This document shows, one piece after another, positions 43,576-52,164 of a stretch of DNA of 64,000 nt (position 1 is its first letter; every line of letters begins with the position of its first letter). The notes under the pieces were generated by a model. It was given only the letters and a program-made list of their open reading frames with translations. It made no database searches and had not been told where the DNA came from. Source of the stretch: Sediminibacterium sp. (GTDB lineage Bacteria; Bacteroidota; Bacteroidia; Chitinophagales; Chitinophagaceae); NCBI GenBank assembly GCA_021300455.1, contig JAJTDP010000003.1, positions 1 through 64,000 of the forward strand. Reading direction: 5' to 3'. A program made the translations under genes and the position numbers.

Positions 43576-43583
43576 TAAATTTG
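43576..43583 (+). promoter_or_regulatory. Promoter for thioesterase gene
   Basis: TAAATTTG with TTG 21 nt upstream (43552-43554) forms a complete Bacteroidetes-type promoter, 20 nt before the ATG. Confidence 0.6.
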
Positions 43584-43602
43584 TCAACAATAACAATAAA
43601 AC

Positions 43603-44013
43603 ATGTACGAATTCAACACACAGGTAAGAGTAAGGTATGCAGAAGCAGATCCTATGAATGTGGTTTACTATGGTAATTATGCTCAGTATTTCGAAGTGGG
43701 CAGAGTGGAAAGCTTAAGAAATTTAGGTATAAGCTATAAAGGCATTGAGGATATGGGTATTATGCTACCTGTAGTGGAATTAAATATTAAGTATTTAAGA
43801 CCTGCTAAATATGATGATTTACTAACCATCAAATCCCAAATTAAGGAACTACCTACAGAGCATAAAATTGTATTTGATCAGGAAATTTATAATGAGGAAG
43901 GAAAACTATTAACCATCGGTAAAGTGAAGCTTTATTTTATGGATAGCAAACTGGGTAAAAGGGTAACTATGCCGGCTATCATGCTTGAAAAACTAAGCAC
44001 CTATTTTAGATAA
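43603..44013 (+). CDS. Acyl-CoA thioesterase (4HBT, YbgC-like)
   Basis: A 136-residue hot-dog-fold thioesterase. VRYAEADPMNVVYYGNYAQYFEVGR near residue 9 is the 4-hydroxybenzoyl-CoA thioesterase signature with the catalytic Asp, and LNIKYLRPAKYDDLLTI near 60 is the second conserved strand. It hydrolyses acyl-CoA thioesters; chain-length preference cannot be read. No tol-pal genes adjoin it, unlike in E. coli. It has its own promoter and lies 46 bp before cinA. Confidence 0.9.
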   Translation: MYEFNTQVRVRYAEADPMNVVYYGNYAQYFEVGRVESLRNLGISYKGIEDMGIMLPVVELNIKYLRPAKYDDLLTIKSQIKELPTEHKIVFDQEIYNEEGKLLTIGKVKLYFMDSKLGKRVTMPAIMLEKLSTYFR

Positions 44014-44059
44014 AAACCGCTGTTTTTTAGTTTACTTTGCACCCTATAACCCTGATTCA

Positions 44060-45316
44060 ATGAACCCTATTCAAGCTACCATTATTACCATCGGTGACGA
44101 GTTATTAATTGGGCAAGTAATTGATACAAATAGTGCCTTTATCGCACAAGCTTTATTAAAAATAGGCATACCTGTTACTAGTAGAATTGCAGTGGGTGAC
44201 AAAAAAACGGATATCATTAATGCCTTGGATACAGCTTCTCAAAAAAGCAAAATCATCATTTTAACAGGAGGATTAGGGCCAACAGCAGATGATATTACTA
44301 AACCCCTACTCAACGAATATTTTGGCGGCAAAATGATTATTCATCAGCCAAGTCTTGATCATATCACACATATTTTTGAGACAATCCACAAAAGGCCCAT
44401 GATTGATCGAAATAGAAAGCAAGCTGAGGTTCCAGACGTTTGTGAAGTGCTATTTAATGAAAAAGGAACTGCCCCTGGTATGTTATTTAAAAAAGATGGG
44501 GTTTATTATTTTTCATTGCCCGGTGTGCCTCATGAGATGAAATGGTTAATAGAAAATCAGGTTATTCCGGTCATACAAAAATCATTTACCACTGCTTTTA
44601 TTGCCCATAAAACACTTTTAACGGCAGGCATTGGAGAATCTTTTTTAGCAGAACAAATTGCCCATTTTGAAAATGCATTACCTGACTTTATTAAATTGGC
44701 TTACTTACCTAATATTGGAATGGTTCGCCTCAGACTAACTGGGTCTGGTCAAGATGAAAAAGTATTGGCAATTGAAGTGAATGCTCAATTTGAGGCATTG
44801 AAGGAAGCTGTAAAAGAATACTTAGTAACAGACGCAGACGAAACCATGGAAATGGTCGTGGGTAATTTATTAAAACAAAGGAACCAAACAGTGTCCACTG
44901 CCGAAAGTTGCACAGGTGGTTATATTGGTCATCTATTATCTAAAAATGCGGGTTCTTCCCAGTTTTACACGGGAGGTATTATTAGTTATGATAATCGCAT
45001 TAAAACCGAATTTTTAGACGTCCCTACTGAAATCTTACAAACGGTGGGAGCTGTGAGTAAAGAAGCCGTTGAACAAATGGCCTTAGCCGTTAGGGAGAAA
45101 ATGAATACCGATTATGCTATTTCGGTCAGTGGAATTATGGGGCCAAGTGGACAAACCGATGAAAAACCACTTGGAATGGTTTGGGTGGGTGTGGCGAATA
45201 GAGAAAAAGTGGTTTCTAAGGTATTTTATCTAAGGTTTGATAGGTTAAGGAATATAGAAGTAACGGCTAATCAAGCTATAAATTTACTAAGGTTATTAAT
45301 AATCAATAAGATTTAG
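44060..45316 (+). CDS. cinA: CinA family protein (nicotinamide mononucleotide deamidase / MoCF domain)
   Basis: 418 residues in two domains. The N-terminal MoCF-like domain (about 1-170) has TIITIGDELLIGQVIDTNSAFIAQ and ILTGGLGPTADDITK near 72. The C-terminal CinA domain (about 255-418) carries VSTAESCTGGYIGHLLSKNAG near residue 275 and GIISYDNRIKTEFL, consistent with NMN deamidase activity; the N-terminal domain in relatives hydrolyses ADP-ribose. Involved in pyridine-nucleotide salvage. The E2 gene follows 26 bp after its stop, with its own -7 element between. Confidence 0.95.
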   Translation: MNPIQATIITIGDELLIGQVIDTNSAFIAQALLKIGIPVTSRIAVGDKKTDIINALDTASQKSKIIILTGGLGPTADDITKPLLNEYFGGKMIIHQPSLDHITHIFETIHKRPMIDRNRKQAEVPDVCEVLFNEKGTAPGMLFKKDGVYYFSLPGVPHEMKWLIENQVIPVIQKSFTTAFIAHKTLLTAGIGESFLAEQIAHFENALPDFIKLAYLPNIGMVRLRLTGSGQDEKVLAIEVNAQFEALKEAVKEYLVTDADETMEMVVGNLLKQRNQTVSTAESCTGGYIGHLLSKNAGSSQFYTGGIISYDNRIKTEFLDVPTEILQTVGAVSKEAVEQMALAVREKMNTDYAISVSGIMGPSGQTDEKPLGMVWVGVANREKVVSKVFYLRFDRLRNIEVTANQAINLLRLLIINKI

Positions 45317-45319
45317 TCT

Positions 45320-45327
45320 TATTTTTG
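45320..45327 (+). promoter_or_regulatory. -7 element for the E2 gene
   Basis: TATTTTTG begins 3 bp after the cinA stop and ends 15 nt before the E2 ATG. The track start (TTG at 45325) lies inside it and is therefore unlikely. Confidence 0.5.
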
Positions 45328-45342
45328 CTAAAATTAACTCAT

Positions 45343-46845
45343 ATGCCAATTGTGGATCTAGTTTTACCTAAGTTGGGTGAAAGTATCATGGAGGCGACCA
45401 TTTTAAAATGGCATAAAAAAGTGGGTGATACCATTCAATTAGATGAAACTCTATTGGATATTGCTACAGATAAAGTAGATAGCGAAATTCCTTCCAGTAC
45501 TGAAGGTATAATTACAGAAATATTATTTGAAGTAAATAGCGTTGTTCCTATTGGAACTGTTATAGCAAGAATTAGCACCACAGCAAATGCGGCTGCTCCT
45601 ATCATAGCTACTCCCATTATTGAAAATATAGTGATACCTAAAATTGAAAGTATAGTAACTAATGAGCCTACTACTAAAGTAGAAGTACCATTTGTGCCTT
45701 CTGCTCCTGTTCAAAAAGAAATTATACCAAACATCGAGGTTAATACTAATTCTAATACTTCATCACTAGAAGCTAAATTCTACTCTCCCTTAGTTTTAAA
45801 TATTGCACAAAACGAAGGTGTGGGCATGGATGAATTGCAATATATTAATGGTACAGGAAACAATAGCAGAATTACTAAAAAAGATATTTTAGATTTTATT
45901 GCGCGCAAAAAAATGGCTATTCATTTAGCTAGTCCAATAGCAAATGAACAAATTATTAATGAGCAAATTGTACAAACGCAAACTATACAGGAACCAATTG
46001 TAAACGAACCCCCTACAAGACCGCTACTCAATAAGCCGTTAGATGTATATGCAAATACAACTTCTAATTTCTCGGCATCAAAATCTACTAAATTGGCAAA
46101 TCCCGATGAAGTGATTGTTTCAGGCGCCACCGAAATAATGGAAATGGATCGTATGCGTAAGTTAATTGCGAAGCATATGGTGGATAGTGTTCAAACTAGT
46201 CCCCATGTCACCTCTTTTGTAGAAGTGGATGTAACCAATATGGTGGTATGGAGAGATAAGGTAAAAGAGTTATTTGAAAGAAGAGAAGGAACTAAGATTA
46301 CTTATACCCCTATGTTCTTAGAATCCATTGCTACGGTGCTGGAGCAATTTCCTATGATCAATTGTAGTTTACAAAGCGATCAAATTATTCTTAAAAAAGA
46401 TATTAATATAGGAATGGCTACTGCTCTTCCAACTGGTAATTTAATTGTACCTGTTATTAAAGGAACGAATCAATTAAGTATAGTAGGTTTAACAAAGGCT
46501 GTCAATAACTTAGCGCAAGCTGCAAGAAATGGTCAATTAAAACCAACCGATACGCAAGGGGGTACCTTCACTGTTACCAATGTAGGTTCTTTTGGAAGTA
46601 TTATGGGTACACCCATTATTAATCAACCACAAGTAGCTATTCTAGCGTTAGGCGCCATTAAAAAAAGAGCCGTAGTGGTTGAAACACCTTCTGGCGATGC
46701 AATACTCGTTCGTCATATAATGTTTATAAGCATGAGCTATGATCACCGTATAGTAGATGGAGCCATGGGTTCTAAATTCTTATCCGCTGTAGGTAAAGAA
46801 ATTGAAAGCTGGGATCCCAATAGACAGTGGTTTCAATATGTATAA
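45343..46845 (+). CDS. 2-oxo acid dehydrogenase E2 (dihydrolipoyl acyltransferase)
   Basis: 500 residues from the ATG at 45343 (MPIVDLVLPKLGESIMEA). The N-terminal lipoyl domain has the modified Lys in LDIATDKVDSEIPS near residue 43. A Pro/Val/Ile-rich linker leads to a peripheral subunit-binding domain (SPLVLNIAQNEGV ... ITKKDILDFI, about 147-187), a second linker, and the catalytic domain (about 260-500) with the active site SMSYDHRIVDGAMG near 465. Acyl transfer from lipoate to CoA. Whether the substrate is pyruvate, branched-chain keto acid or 2-oxoglutarate is not certain. No E1 or E3 gene is adjacent. Confidence 0.93.
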   Translation: MPIVDLVLPKLGESIMEATILKWHKKVGDTIQLDETLLDIATDKVDSEIPSSTEGIITEILFEVNSVVPIGTVIARISTTANAAAPIIATPIIENIVIPKIESIVTNEPTTKVEVPFVPSAPVQKEIIPNIEVNTNSNTSSLEAKFYSPLVLNIAQNEGVGMDELQYINGTGNNSRITKKDILDFIARKKMAIHLASPIANEQIINEQIVQTQTIQEPIVNEPPTRPLLNKPLDVYANTTSNFSASKSTKLANPDEVIVSGATEIMEMDRMRKLIAKHMVDSVQTSPHVTSFVEVDVTNMVVWRDKVKELFERREGTKITYTPMFLESIATVLEQFPMINCSLQSDQIILKKDINIGMATALPTGNLIVPVIKGTNQLSIVGLTKAVNNLAQAARNGQLKPTDTQGGTFTVTNVGSFGSIMGTPIINQPQVAILALGAIKKRAVVVETPSGDAILVRHIMFISMSYDHRIVDGAMGSKFLSAVGKEIESWDPNRQWFQYV

Positions 46846-46884
46846 TTAATTTTCCTTTTAAATTTTGCTTTTTTAAATCATTAT

Positions 46885-49335
46885 ATGAAAGGTATTTTTC
46901 TAACCGGATGCCTGCTTATCACTGCTACACTACTCTTTGGTCAAAACAAGGGTAATTTATCAGGCTGGGTGGTTGATAAAAATACCCAATTCCCCATTGC
47001 AGGAGTATCTGTTAAGATCTTAAATACTCCCTATTCCACTGTTACAGATAGCAATGGTAAATATGTTTTAAAATCAATTCCAACAGGCCAGTACCAAATA
47101 AGATTTATTTCGATAGGCTCTTACCCTCTTACCTTGTTTAATGTAATTGTGAGCTCCGGAAATGAAATAAGTAATACCATAGAATTAATTCCTGAGTCAT
47201 TTCAATTAGCAGAAGTAAGAGTAGGTGGTAATAGAAAAACGGTAAGGGCTGCTTCTTTAGAAACCCCATTAAGTGTTCAAAGATTAACTTCAGAAGAGAT
47301 CAAATCTAGTCCAGGTAGTAATTTTGATATTTCTAAAGTGGTACAGACTTTGCCAGGCGTTACAGGTTCTGCTTCCACAGGTGCGGGTTTTAGAAATGAT
47401 ATTATAGTAAGAGGTGGCGCCCCCAATGAAAACGTGTTTTATTTAGATGGAATAGAAATACCCGTCATTAATCATTTTAGTACGCAAGGAAGTGCGGGTG
47501 GCCCTCAAGGTATCTTGAATGTATCTTTTATTGATGAGGTTAAATTATCCTCTTCTGCATTTGATGCCAAATTCGATAATGCCCTTTCTTCCGTATTTGA
47601 GTTTAAACAAAAAAGAGGCAATTCAGATAAAATACAAGGAAATATAAGAATGGGTGCCACTGAAATTGCCAGTACCTTTGAAGGCCCTTTATCCAAAAAT
47701 GGGAAAACAACTTTTTTAGTTTCTGCAAGACGTAGTTATTTACAATATTTATTTTATGTATTAGACTTACCCATACGACCTAATTTCTGGGACTATCAGT
47801 TTAAAGTAACCCATACTATCGACCCTAAAACTACTTTAACCTTTATAGGCGTAGGCGCAATTGATGAATTTAAATTCGCAGCACCCAGGAATTCAACGCC
47901 TCAAAAAATTTATGCTTTAAATACCAGCCCTTCAATTAATCAATGGAGTTATACCCTAGGTGTTACTTTAAAACGATTAATTAAAAAAGGGTATTGGAAT
48001 TTAGCAATCAGTAAGAGTAACTTATATAATGTAAACGAAAAATATGAGGATAATTTAAATCCTGATAATGGAGAAAAAACATTTGATTATAATTCTAATG
48101 ACATTGTCAATAATTTAAGATGGGATATTTCAAAAAGTTTATTGGGGATTAAATTCACTACAGGCTTTAATATAGCAGACATTAATTATGACAATAGTAC
48201 CTATCAGGTGTTGAAATACAATAATCTATTCCCTAATAATGCCACCCCTAGTTTGGGAGACAAAGTTTTAATTAATTATAATTCAAGTTTTAATTATAAG
48301 AAGTATGGTGCTTTTTTCCAGATGGGAAAAAGAGCTTTTAATAATAGATTAGGCATTAGTGCGGGTATTAGAAAAGATGGCAATACTTTTACCAATACAG
48401 GTAATCAAATTATGCGTCAAATTTCGCCTAGAATAGGCCTGAGCTTAGTGTTAACCGATCAACTTACCTGGAATGCCTCTGTAGGAAAATACTTTAAATT
48501 AGCACCCAATACCGCTTTAGGTTTTAAAGACCGTTCAGGTAATTATTTAAATAGAGATGCAAATTATATAGGAAGCTTCCACTATGTTACAGGTTTTGAA
48601 TATCTACAATCAGAATCTACTCGATTTACAGCAGAAGTTTTTTATAAAAGATATAATGGCGTACCCATTAGTAATGAAAAAGGAATTAGTTTATCCAATT
48701 TAGGAGCAGACTTTAACATTTTAGGCAATGAAGATATTTCCACCATTGGTTTAGGCAGAAGCTATGGATATGAATTATTTGCACAACAAAAACTAACAAA
48801 ACGCTTTTTTGGAGTAGCTAGCTATAGTTTTTTTAGATCTGCCTATAACGATATTCAAGGAAAATACAGTCCTAGTTCTTGGGAAAATATACACTTAATT
48901 AGTTTGACGGGCGGTTATAAGTTTAATAGAAACTGGGAGTTAGGCATTAAATTCAGATATCAAGGTGGCGCGCCCTATACCCCTTATGATATGAATTTAA
49001 GTAAATTAAACTTCGCCACCTTGGGATCTGGCTTATTTGACTACTCTAAATTAAATACTTTAAGAAGTAGAGCCTTTCATTCAAGTGATTTTAGATTAGA
49101 TAAAAAATATAACTACAAAAAAACGACTTTTGATTTTTATATAGATATTTCAAATTGGTATGGTGCTAAAACCGTGTCTCCGCCTTACTATATTTTCGCT
49201 TACGAGGCAAATGGTAGCTTTAAAACAACCGATGGACTACCTCTTAAAAAAGATGGCTCTAATGGGGAGGCTTCTTTGTATGAAAACAAAACCATCTTTA
49301 TAACCCCTACAGTGGGCTTTATCTTCGAGTTCTAA
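46885..49335 (+). CDS. TonB-dependent receptor with carboxypeptidase-regulatory-like domain
   Basis: An 816-residue outer-membrane receptor. The signal peptide (about 1-20, LLFGQ) is followed by a CarboxypepD_reg-like domain (LSGWVVDKNTQFPIAGVSVK, about 25-108), a plug domain with VVQTLPGVTGSA and NDIIVRGGAPNENVFYLDGI near 160-200, and a barrel ending in the aromatic ...TPTVGFIFEF. No SusD-like gene follows, so it is a CirA/FecA-like rather than a SusC-like receptor. The ligand is unknown. Its last 4 bp overlap the convergent EamA gene. Confidence 0.93.
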   Translation: MKGIFLTGCLLITATLLFGQNKGNLSGWVVDKNTQFPIAGVSVKILNTPYSTVTDSNGKYVLKSIPTGQYQIRFISIGSYPLTLFNVIVSSGNEISNTIELIPESFQLAEVRVGGNRKTVRAASLETPLSVQRLTSEEIKSSPGSNFDISKVVQTLPGVTGSASTGAGFRNDIIVRGGAPNENVFYLDGIEIPVINHFSTQGSAGGPQGILNVSFIDEVKLSSSAFDAKFDNALSSVFEFKQKRGNSDKIQGNIRMGATEIASTFEGPLSKNGKTTFLVSARRSYLQYLFYVLDLPIRPNFWDYQFKVTHTIDPKTTLTFIGVGAIDEFKFAAPRNSTPQKIYALNTSPSINQWSYTLGVTLKRLIKKGYWNLAISKSNLYNVNEKYEDNLNPDNGEKTFDYNSNDIVNNLRWDISKSLLGIKFTTGFNIADINYDNSTYQVLKYNNLFPNNATPSLGDKVLINYNSSFNYKKYGAFFQMGKRAFNNRLGISAGIRKDGNTFTNTGNQIMRQISPRIGLSLVLTDQLTWNASVGKYFKLAPNTALGFKDRSGNYLNRDANYIGSFHYVTGFEYLQSESTRFTAEVFYKRYNGVPISNEKGISLSNLGADFNILGNEDISTIGLGRSYGYELFAQQKLTKRFFGVASYSFFRSAYNDIQGKYSPSSWENIHLISLTGGYKFNRNWELGIKFRYQGGAPYTPYDMNLSKLNFATLGSGLFDYSKLNTLRSRAFHSSDFRLDKKYNYKKTTFDFYIDISNWYGAKTVSPPYYIFAYEANGSFKTTDGLPLKKDGSNGEASLYENKTIFITPTVGFIFEF

Positions 49336-50237
49336 TTTATTTTTATTTGTGTACTGCGGTGCTGTTTCACTACCCTTCTCATTTGTATAAATACAGAAAT
49401 GATAATGCAAATAATACCTGCATAGAAACTAAATCCCAATTGTTTTTGCTCTTTAAAAAAGATAAAGGCTAAAATGATGCCATATACAGGCTCTAAATTT
49501 AAAGTTACATTTAATGTAAAAGCGCTAATATGCTTTAAAGAAGATAGCATAAGATGCGTTGACCATACAGTACATGCTATGGCTAATATTGCTAACCAAA
49601 ACCAGTCCATAGAGGTAGGTACTAAGCCTATAGGATTGAATCCTGTATTGAAACCTAGAAATACAATAAATGGCAGTAAAAATAATAAGCCCCCTGTCAT
49701 TTCATAGGATTGAATGGTTTGCACATCGATATGATTAGTAAATTGTTTGTTTATGATAGAAAAAATAGCAGCAAATAAGGCTGAAAATAAACCTACTATG
49801 ATACCTGTTCTAAATTGAGTATCAAAATGGAAAATAAATAGTATGCCCAGCAAACTTAATGCACCAATTAATATTTCACTCCATTGAATTTTGGCATGTT
49901 TCCAAAGCGGCTCTATCAAGGAGCTAAATAAACTTGTACTTGAAAAACAAACAAGTGCAATGGATACATTGGCTAGTTTAATACTTTGGTAAAAACAAAC
50001 CCAATGCAGTGCAATGATAGCACCTGTTCCAAGTAAAGAAAGCTTTGTTTTAAGATTGTAGAATTGTAAATTCTTTCTAAATAAAGTCAATATCCATAAA
50101 ATAATGACAGTCAAAAGTATTCGATAGAATACCAAGACCAATCCATTCAATTTAATTAAAAAACCTAATGGTCCAGTAAGTCCTGCTAAGAAAACAAAAA
50201 TATGAAGTTGAACTAAGGCCTTCTTAAAAGTTGACAC
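49332..50237 (-). CDS. EamA/DMT superfamily transporter
   Basis: A 301-residue inner-membrane protein with about ten hydrophobic helices in two EamA halves (about 8-135 and 150-285). Segments such as GFLIKLNGLVLVFYRILLTVI and ALHWVCFYQSIKLANVSIA fit the RhaT/YdcZ-like drug/metabolite transporter pattern, and the second half ends with LEPVYGIILAFIFFKEQ, a family signature. Substrate unknown; likely efflux of a small metabolite. Its start overlaps the 3' end of the Dpm1-like gene by 14 bp, so the two are translationally coupled. Confidence 0.92.
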   Translation of the reverse strand: MSTFKKALVQLHIFVFLAGLTGPLGFLIKLNGLVLVFYRILLTVIILWILTLFRKNLQFYNLKTKLSLLGTGAIIALHWVCFYQSIKLANVSIALVCFSSTSLFSSLIEPLWKHAKIQWSEILIGALSLLGILFIFHFDTQFRTGIIVGLFSALFAAIFSIINKQFTNHIDVQTIQSYEMTGGLLFLLPFIVFLGFNTGFNPIGLVPTSMDWFWLAILAIACTVWSTHLMLSSLKHISAFTLNVTLNLEPVYGIILAFIFFKEQKQLGFSFYAGIICIIISVFIQMRRVVKQHRSTQIKIN

Positions 50238-50979
50238 GAATACGTTTTATCAGTTTAACGAAGTTGCCTGTAGCAGACTGCCACTGCATATTCAATACGC
50301 CTAACATAGCTTCTTTAATAATACCTTTTGTCATTTTACTAACTCCTATTTTTCTATCAACAAATGTAATAGGTACTTCCTTTATTTTATAGCCCAATTT
50401 CCAAGCTGCAAATTTCATTTCAATTTGGAAGGCATAACCAATAAATTGAATAGCGTCCAAATTGATATCGGCTAGCACTTTATTTTTATAACATATAAAA
50501 CCTGCTGTAGGATCCTTAATAGGCATTCCTGTAATTAATCTTGTATAGGCCGATCCTCCTAGTGAATAAATTCTTCTATCAATTGGCCAGTTTTCAGTTT
50601 CACCCCCTCTAACATATCTACTGCCAATAGAAACATCTGCCCCTTTCTCTTCACAAGCAGCTAATAGTTTGTCTAAATCATTGGGATTATGAGAAAAATC
50701 GGCGTCCATCTCAAATATATAATCGTAATTTTTTTCTAAAGCCCATTTAAAACCTTGAATATAGGCAGTACCTAATCCTTGTTTGCCTGGTCGCTTTAAA
50801 ATAAATAATCGGTCTAAGAATTTGCCGAATAAGGCTTCAACAATAGCCGCTGTTCCATCGGGTGAATTGTCATCAATGATTAGGACATGATAATCTGAAG
50901 AGAGACCAAGCACTGCATGTAAAATGGCAGAGACATTCTCTTTTTCATTGTAGGTAGGTATTAAAACAATTTTTTTCAC
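50224..50979 (-). CDS. Polyprenol-phosphate mannosyltransferase-like GT2 (Dpm1 type)
   Basis: A 251-residue family 2 glycosyltransferase: VLIPTYNEKENV at the N-terminus, LIIDDNSPDGTAAIVE near 35, FEMDADFSHNPNDL near 93 with the metal-binding DxD, and ITFVDRKIGVSKMTKGIIKEA near 205, the Dpm1 signature. It lacks C-terminal membrane helices, as in the short bacterial class. Predicted to make polyprenyl-phosphate-mannose or a similar donor for protein or surface glycosylation. It is upstream of and overlapping the EamA gene. Confidence 0.92.
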   Translation of the reverse strand: MKKIVLIPTYNEKENVSAILHAVLGLSSDYHVLIIDDNSPDGTAAIVEALFGKFLDRLFILKRPGKQGLGTAYIQGFKWALEKNYDYIFEMDADFSHNPNDLDKLLAACEEKGADVSIGSRYVRGGETENWPIDRRIYSLGGSAYTRLITGMPIKDPTAGFICYKNKVLADINLDAIQFIGYAFQIEMKFAAWKLGYKIKEVPITFVDRKIGVSKMTKGIIKEAMLGVLNMQWQSATGNFVKLIKRIRVNF

Positions 50980-51033
50980 TATAACTGGGGGCTATTCGTA
51001 TAAAATTACGAAAAAAAGGCAAAATGGGTTAGC

Positions 51034-51714
51034 CTACTTATGCAGAATAGATTTATTCATGATTTCTGTCAATTTTTGCTTGGTATGAAGGGCAAAATCG
51101 CCTTTCATCATCCAATCATAGTATTGCGGCTCCTCCTTAAGTACTTGAGTTACAGGCTTCCCTTTGTGCTTACCGAAATTAAATACTTCTACCCCATTTT
51201 CAAAGACAAAACGGCGTGCAAAATCAATAATTTCATCTTCTCCTGTAAATTTCACAATAGATTCTACAGAATTCCCAATTTGTGGGTATTTCTCTAACTG
51301 AGCTTCCAAAATTTCCCAGGTGGCAGTAGCATCCACTTCAGCACTATGTGCATCTTCTAAATTCTTATTGCAATAAAATTTATAGGCCGCTGTAAGTGTT
51401 CTTTGCTCCATCATATGAAACACTTTCTGAACATCTAATAATTTACGGGTTTCAATATCGGCGTATTGTTTTACTTCGTTGGCTATTTGCTTGAAAGTAG
51501 GTGCGTCTTTCAGCATTTCATCAGAAATACCATGCACATCAGATGCAGCCTTTGGAATAGGCATTTCTGGATTTACTAATTTTCTTTTTACTTGTTTAGT
51601 CCCATCTGGCATAATTTTTACAATAGCAATTTCTACAATTCTATCTGTACTAACATTAATACCTGTAGTTTCTAGATCAATAAAACAAATAGCCCTATTT
51701 AGTTGTAAACGCAT
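51034..51714 (-). CDS. DnaQ-family 3'-5' exonuclease with internal deletion of the Exo II segment
   Basis: 226 residues. Exo I (CFIDLETTGINVSTDRIVE near residue 12) and Exo III (EDAHSAEVDATATWEIL near 120) are intact, and RTLTAAYKFYC and the C-terminal FNFGKHKGKPVTQVL domain match the Bacteroidetes proofreading-type exonuclease. Between KQIANEVKQYADI and ETRKLLDVQKVF the expected ~26 residues carrying the Exo II motif (normally around AGFNSNRFD) are missing, in frame. That removes a metal-binding aspartate, so the product may lack exonuclease activity. Assembly or strain variation is an alternative. No frameshift or stop is seen. Confidence 0.85.
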   Translation of the reverse strand: MRLQLNRAICFIDLETTGINVSTDRIVEIAIVKIMPDGTKQVKRKLVNPEMPIPKAASDVHGISDEMLKDAPTFKQIANEVKQYADIETRKLLDVQKVFHMMEQRTLTAAYKFYCNKNLEDAHSAEVDATATWEILEAQLEKYPQIGNSVESIVKFTGEDEIIDFARRFVFENGVEVFNFGKHKGKPVTQVLKEEPQYYDWMMKGDFALHTKQKLTEIMNKSILHK

Positions 51715-51796
51715 ATAAATTATTATAAGTGTAAAGTTAGTTAATCTTAGTAACTAAAATCAGGATTAGATATTTATTTAGTTCCATTTTAATGCT

Positions 51797-51804
51797 TAAA
51801 TTTG
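51797..51804 (+). promoter_or_regulatory. -7 element for ytxJ
   Basis: TAAATTTG lies 18 nt before the chosen ATG at 51823 and covers the track's TTG start. Confidence 0.5.
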
Positions 51805-51822
51805 TATCCAAACTTAGACCTC

Positions 51823-52158
51823 ATGCAATGGAATCCTATCATAGATAGCAAGCAGCTTATAGAAATTAAAGCTGCCTCTTTTACCAAACCTCAATTGATT
51901 TTAAAACATAGTACAACTTGTAGTATTAGCAAAATGGCCTTGGCTAGATTAGAAAGAGCTGATACACCTAATAATGTAGATTTTCACTATTTAGACCTCA
52001 TGATCTATAGAAATATTTCAAAAGAAATTGCCGAAAGTTTTGATGTGTCGCACGAATCACCTCAAGTATTATTAATTAAAAATGGTCATTGTGTTTACGA
52101 CGAAAGTCATGGAGGTATTCAAATGGAAGAAATAGAAGAGCAGGCATTACAGGCTTAA
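51823..52158 (+). CDS. ytxJ: Bacillithiol-system redox-active protein YtxJ
   Basis: A 111-residue thioredoxin-fold protein from the ATG at 51823 (MQWNPIIDSKQ). The active-site region is LILKHSTTCSISKMALARLER, with a monothiol CSIS motif near residue 36, followed by VDFHYLDLMIYRNISKEIAE and HESPQVLLI, where the cis-Pro follows SP. YtxJ belongs to the bacillithiol system as a bacilliredoxin-like factor, which suggests that the organism uses bacillithiol. Convergent with the thiolase gene. Confidence 0.9.
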   Translation: MQWNPIIDSKQLIEIKAASFTKPQLILKHSTTCSISKMALARLERADTPNNVDFHYLDLMIYRNISKEIAESFDVSHESPQVLLIKNGHCVYDESHGGIQMEEIEEQALQA

Positions 52159-52164
52159 TAAATT

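Noticed and set aside
45435-45714. Minus-strand ORFs opposite the E2 lipoyl and linker region
   Set aside because: They arise from the repetitive Pro/Ile/Val linker codons of the E2 gene.
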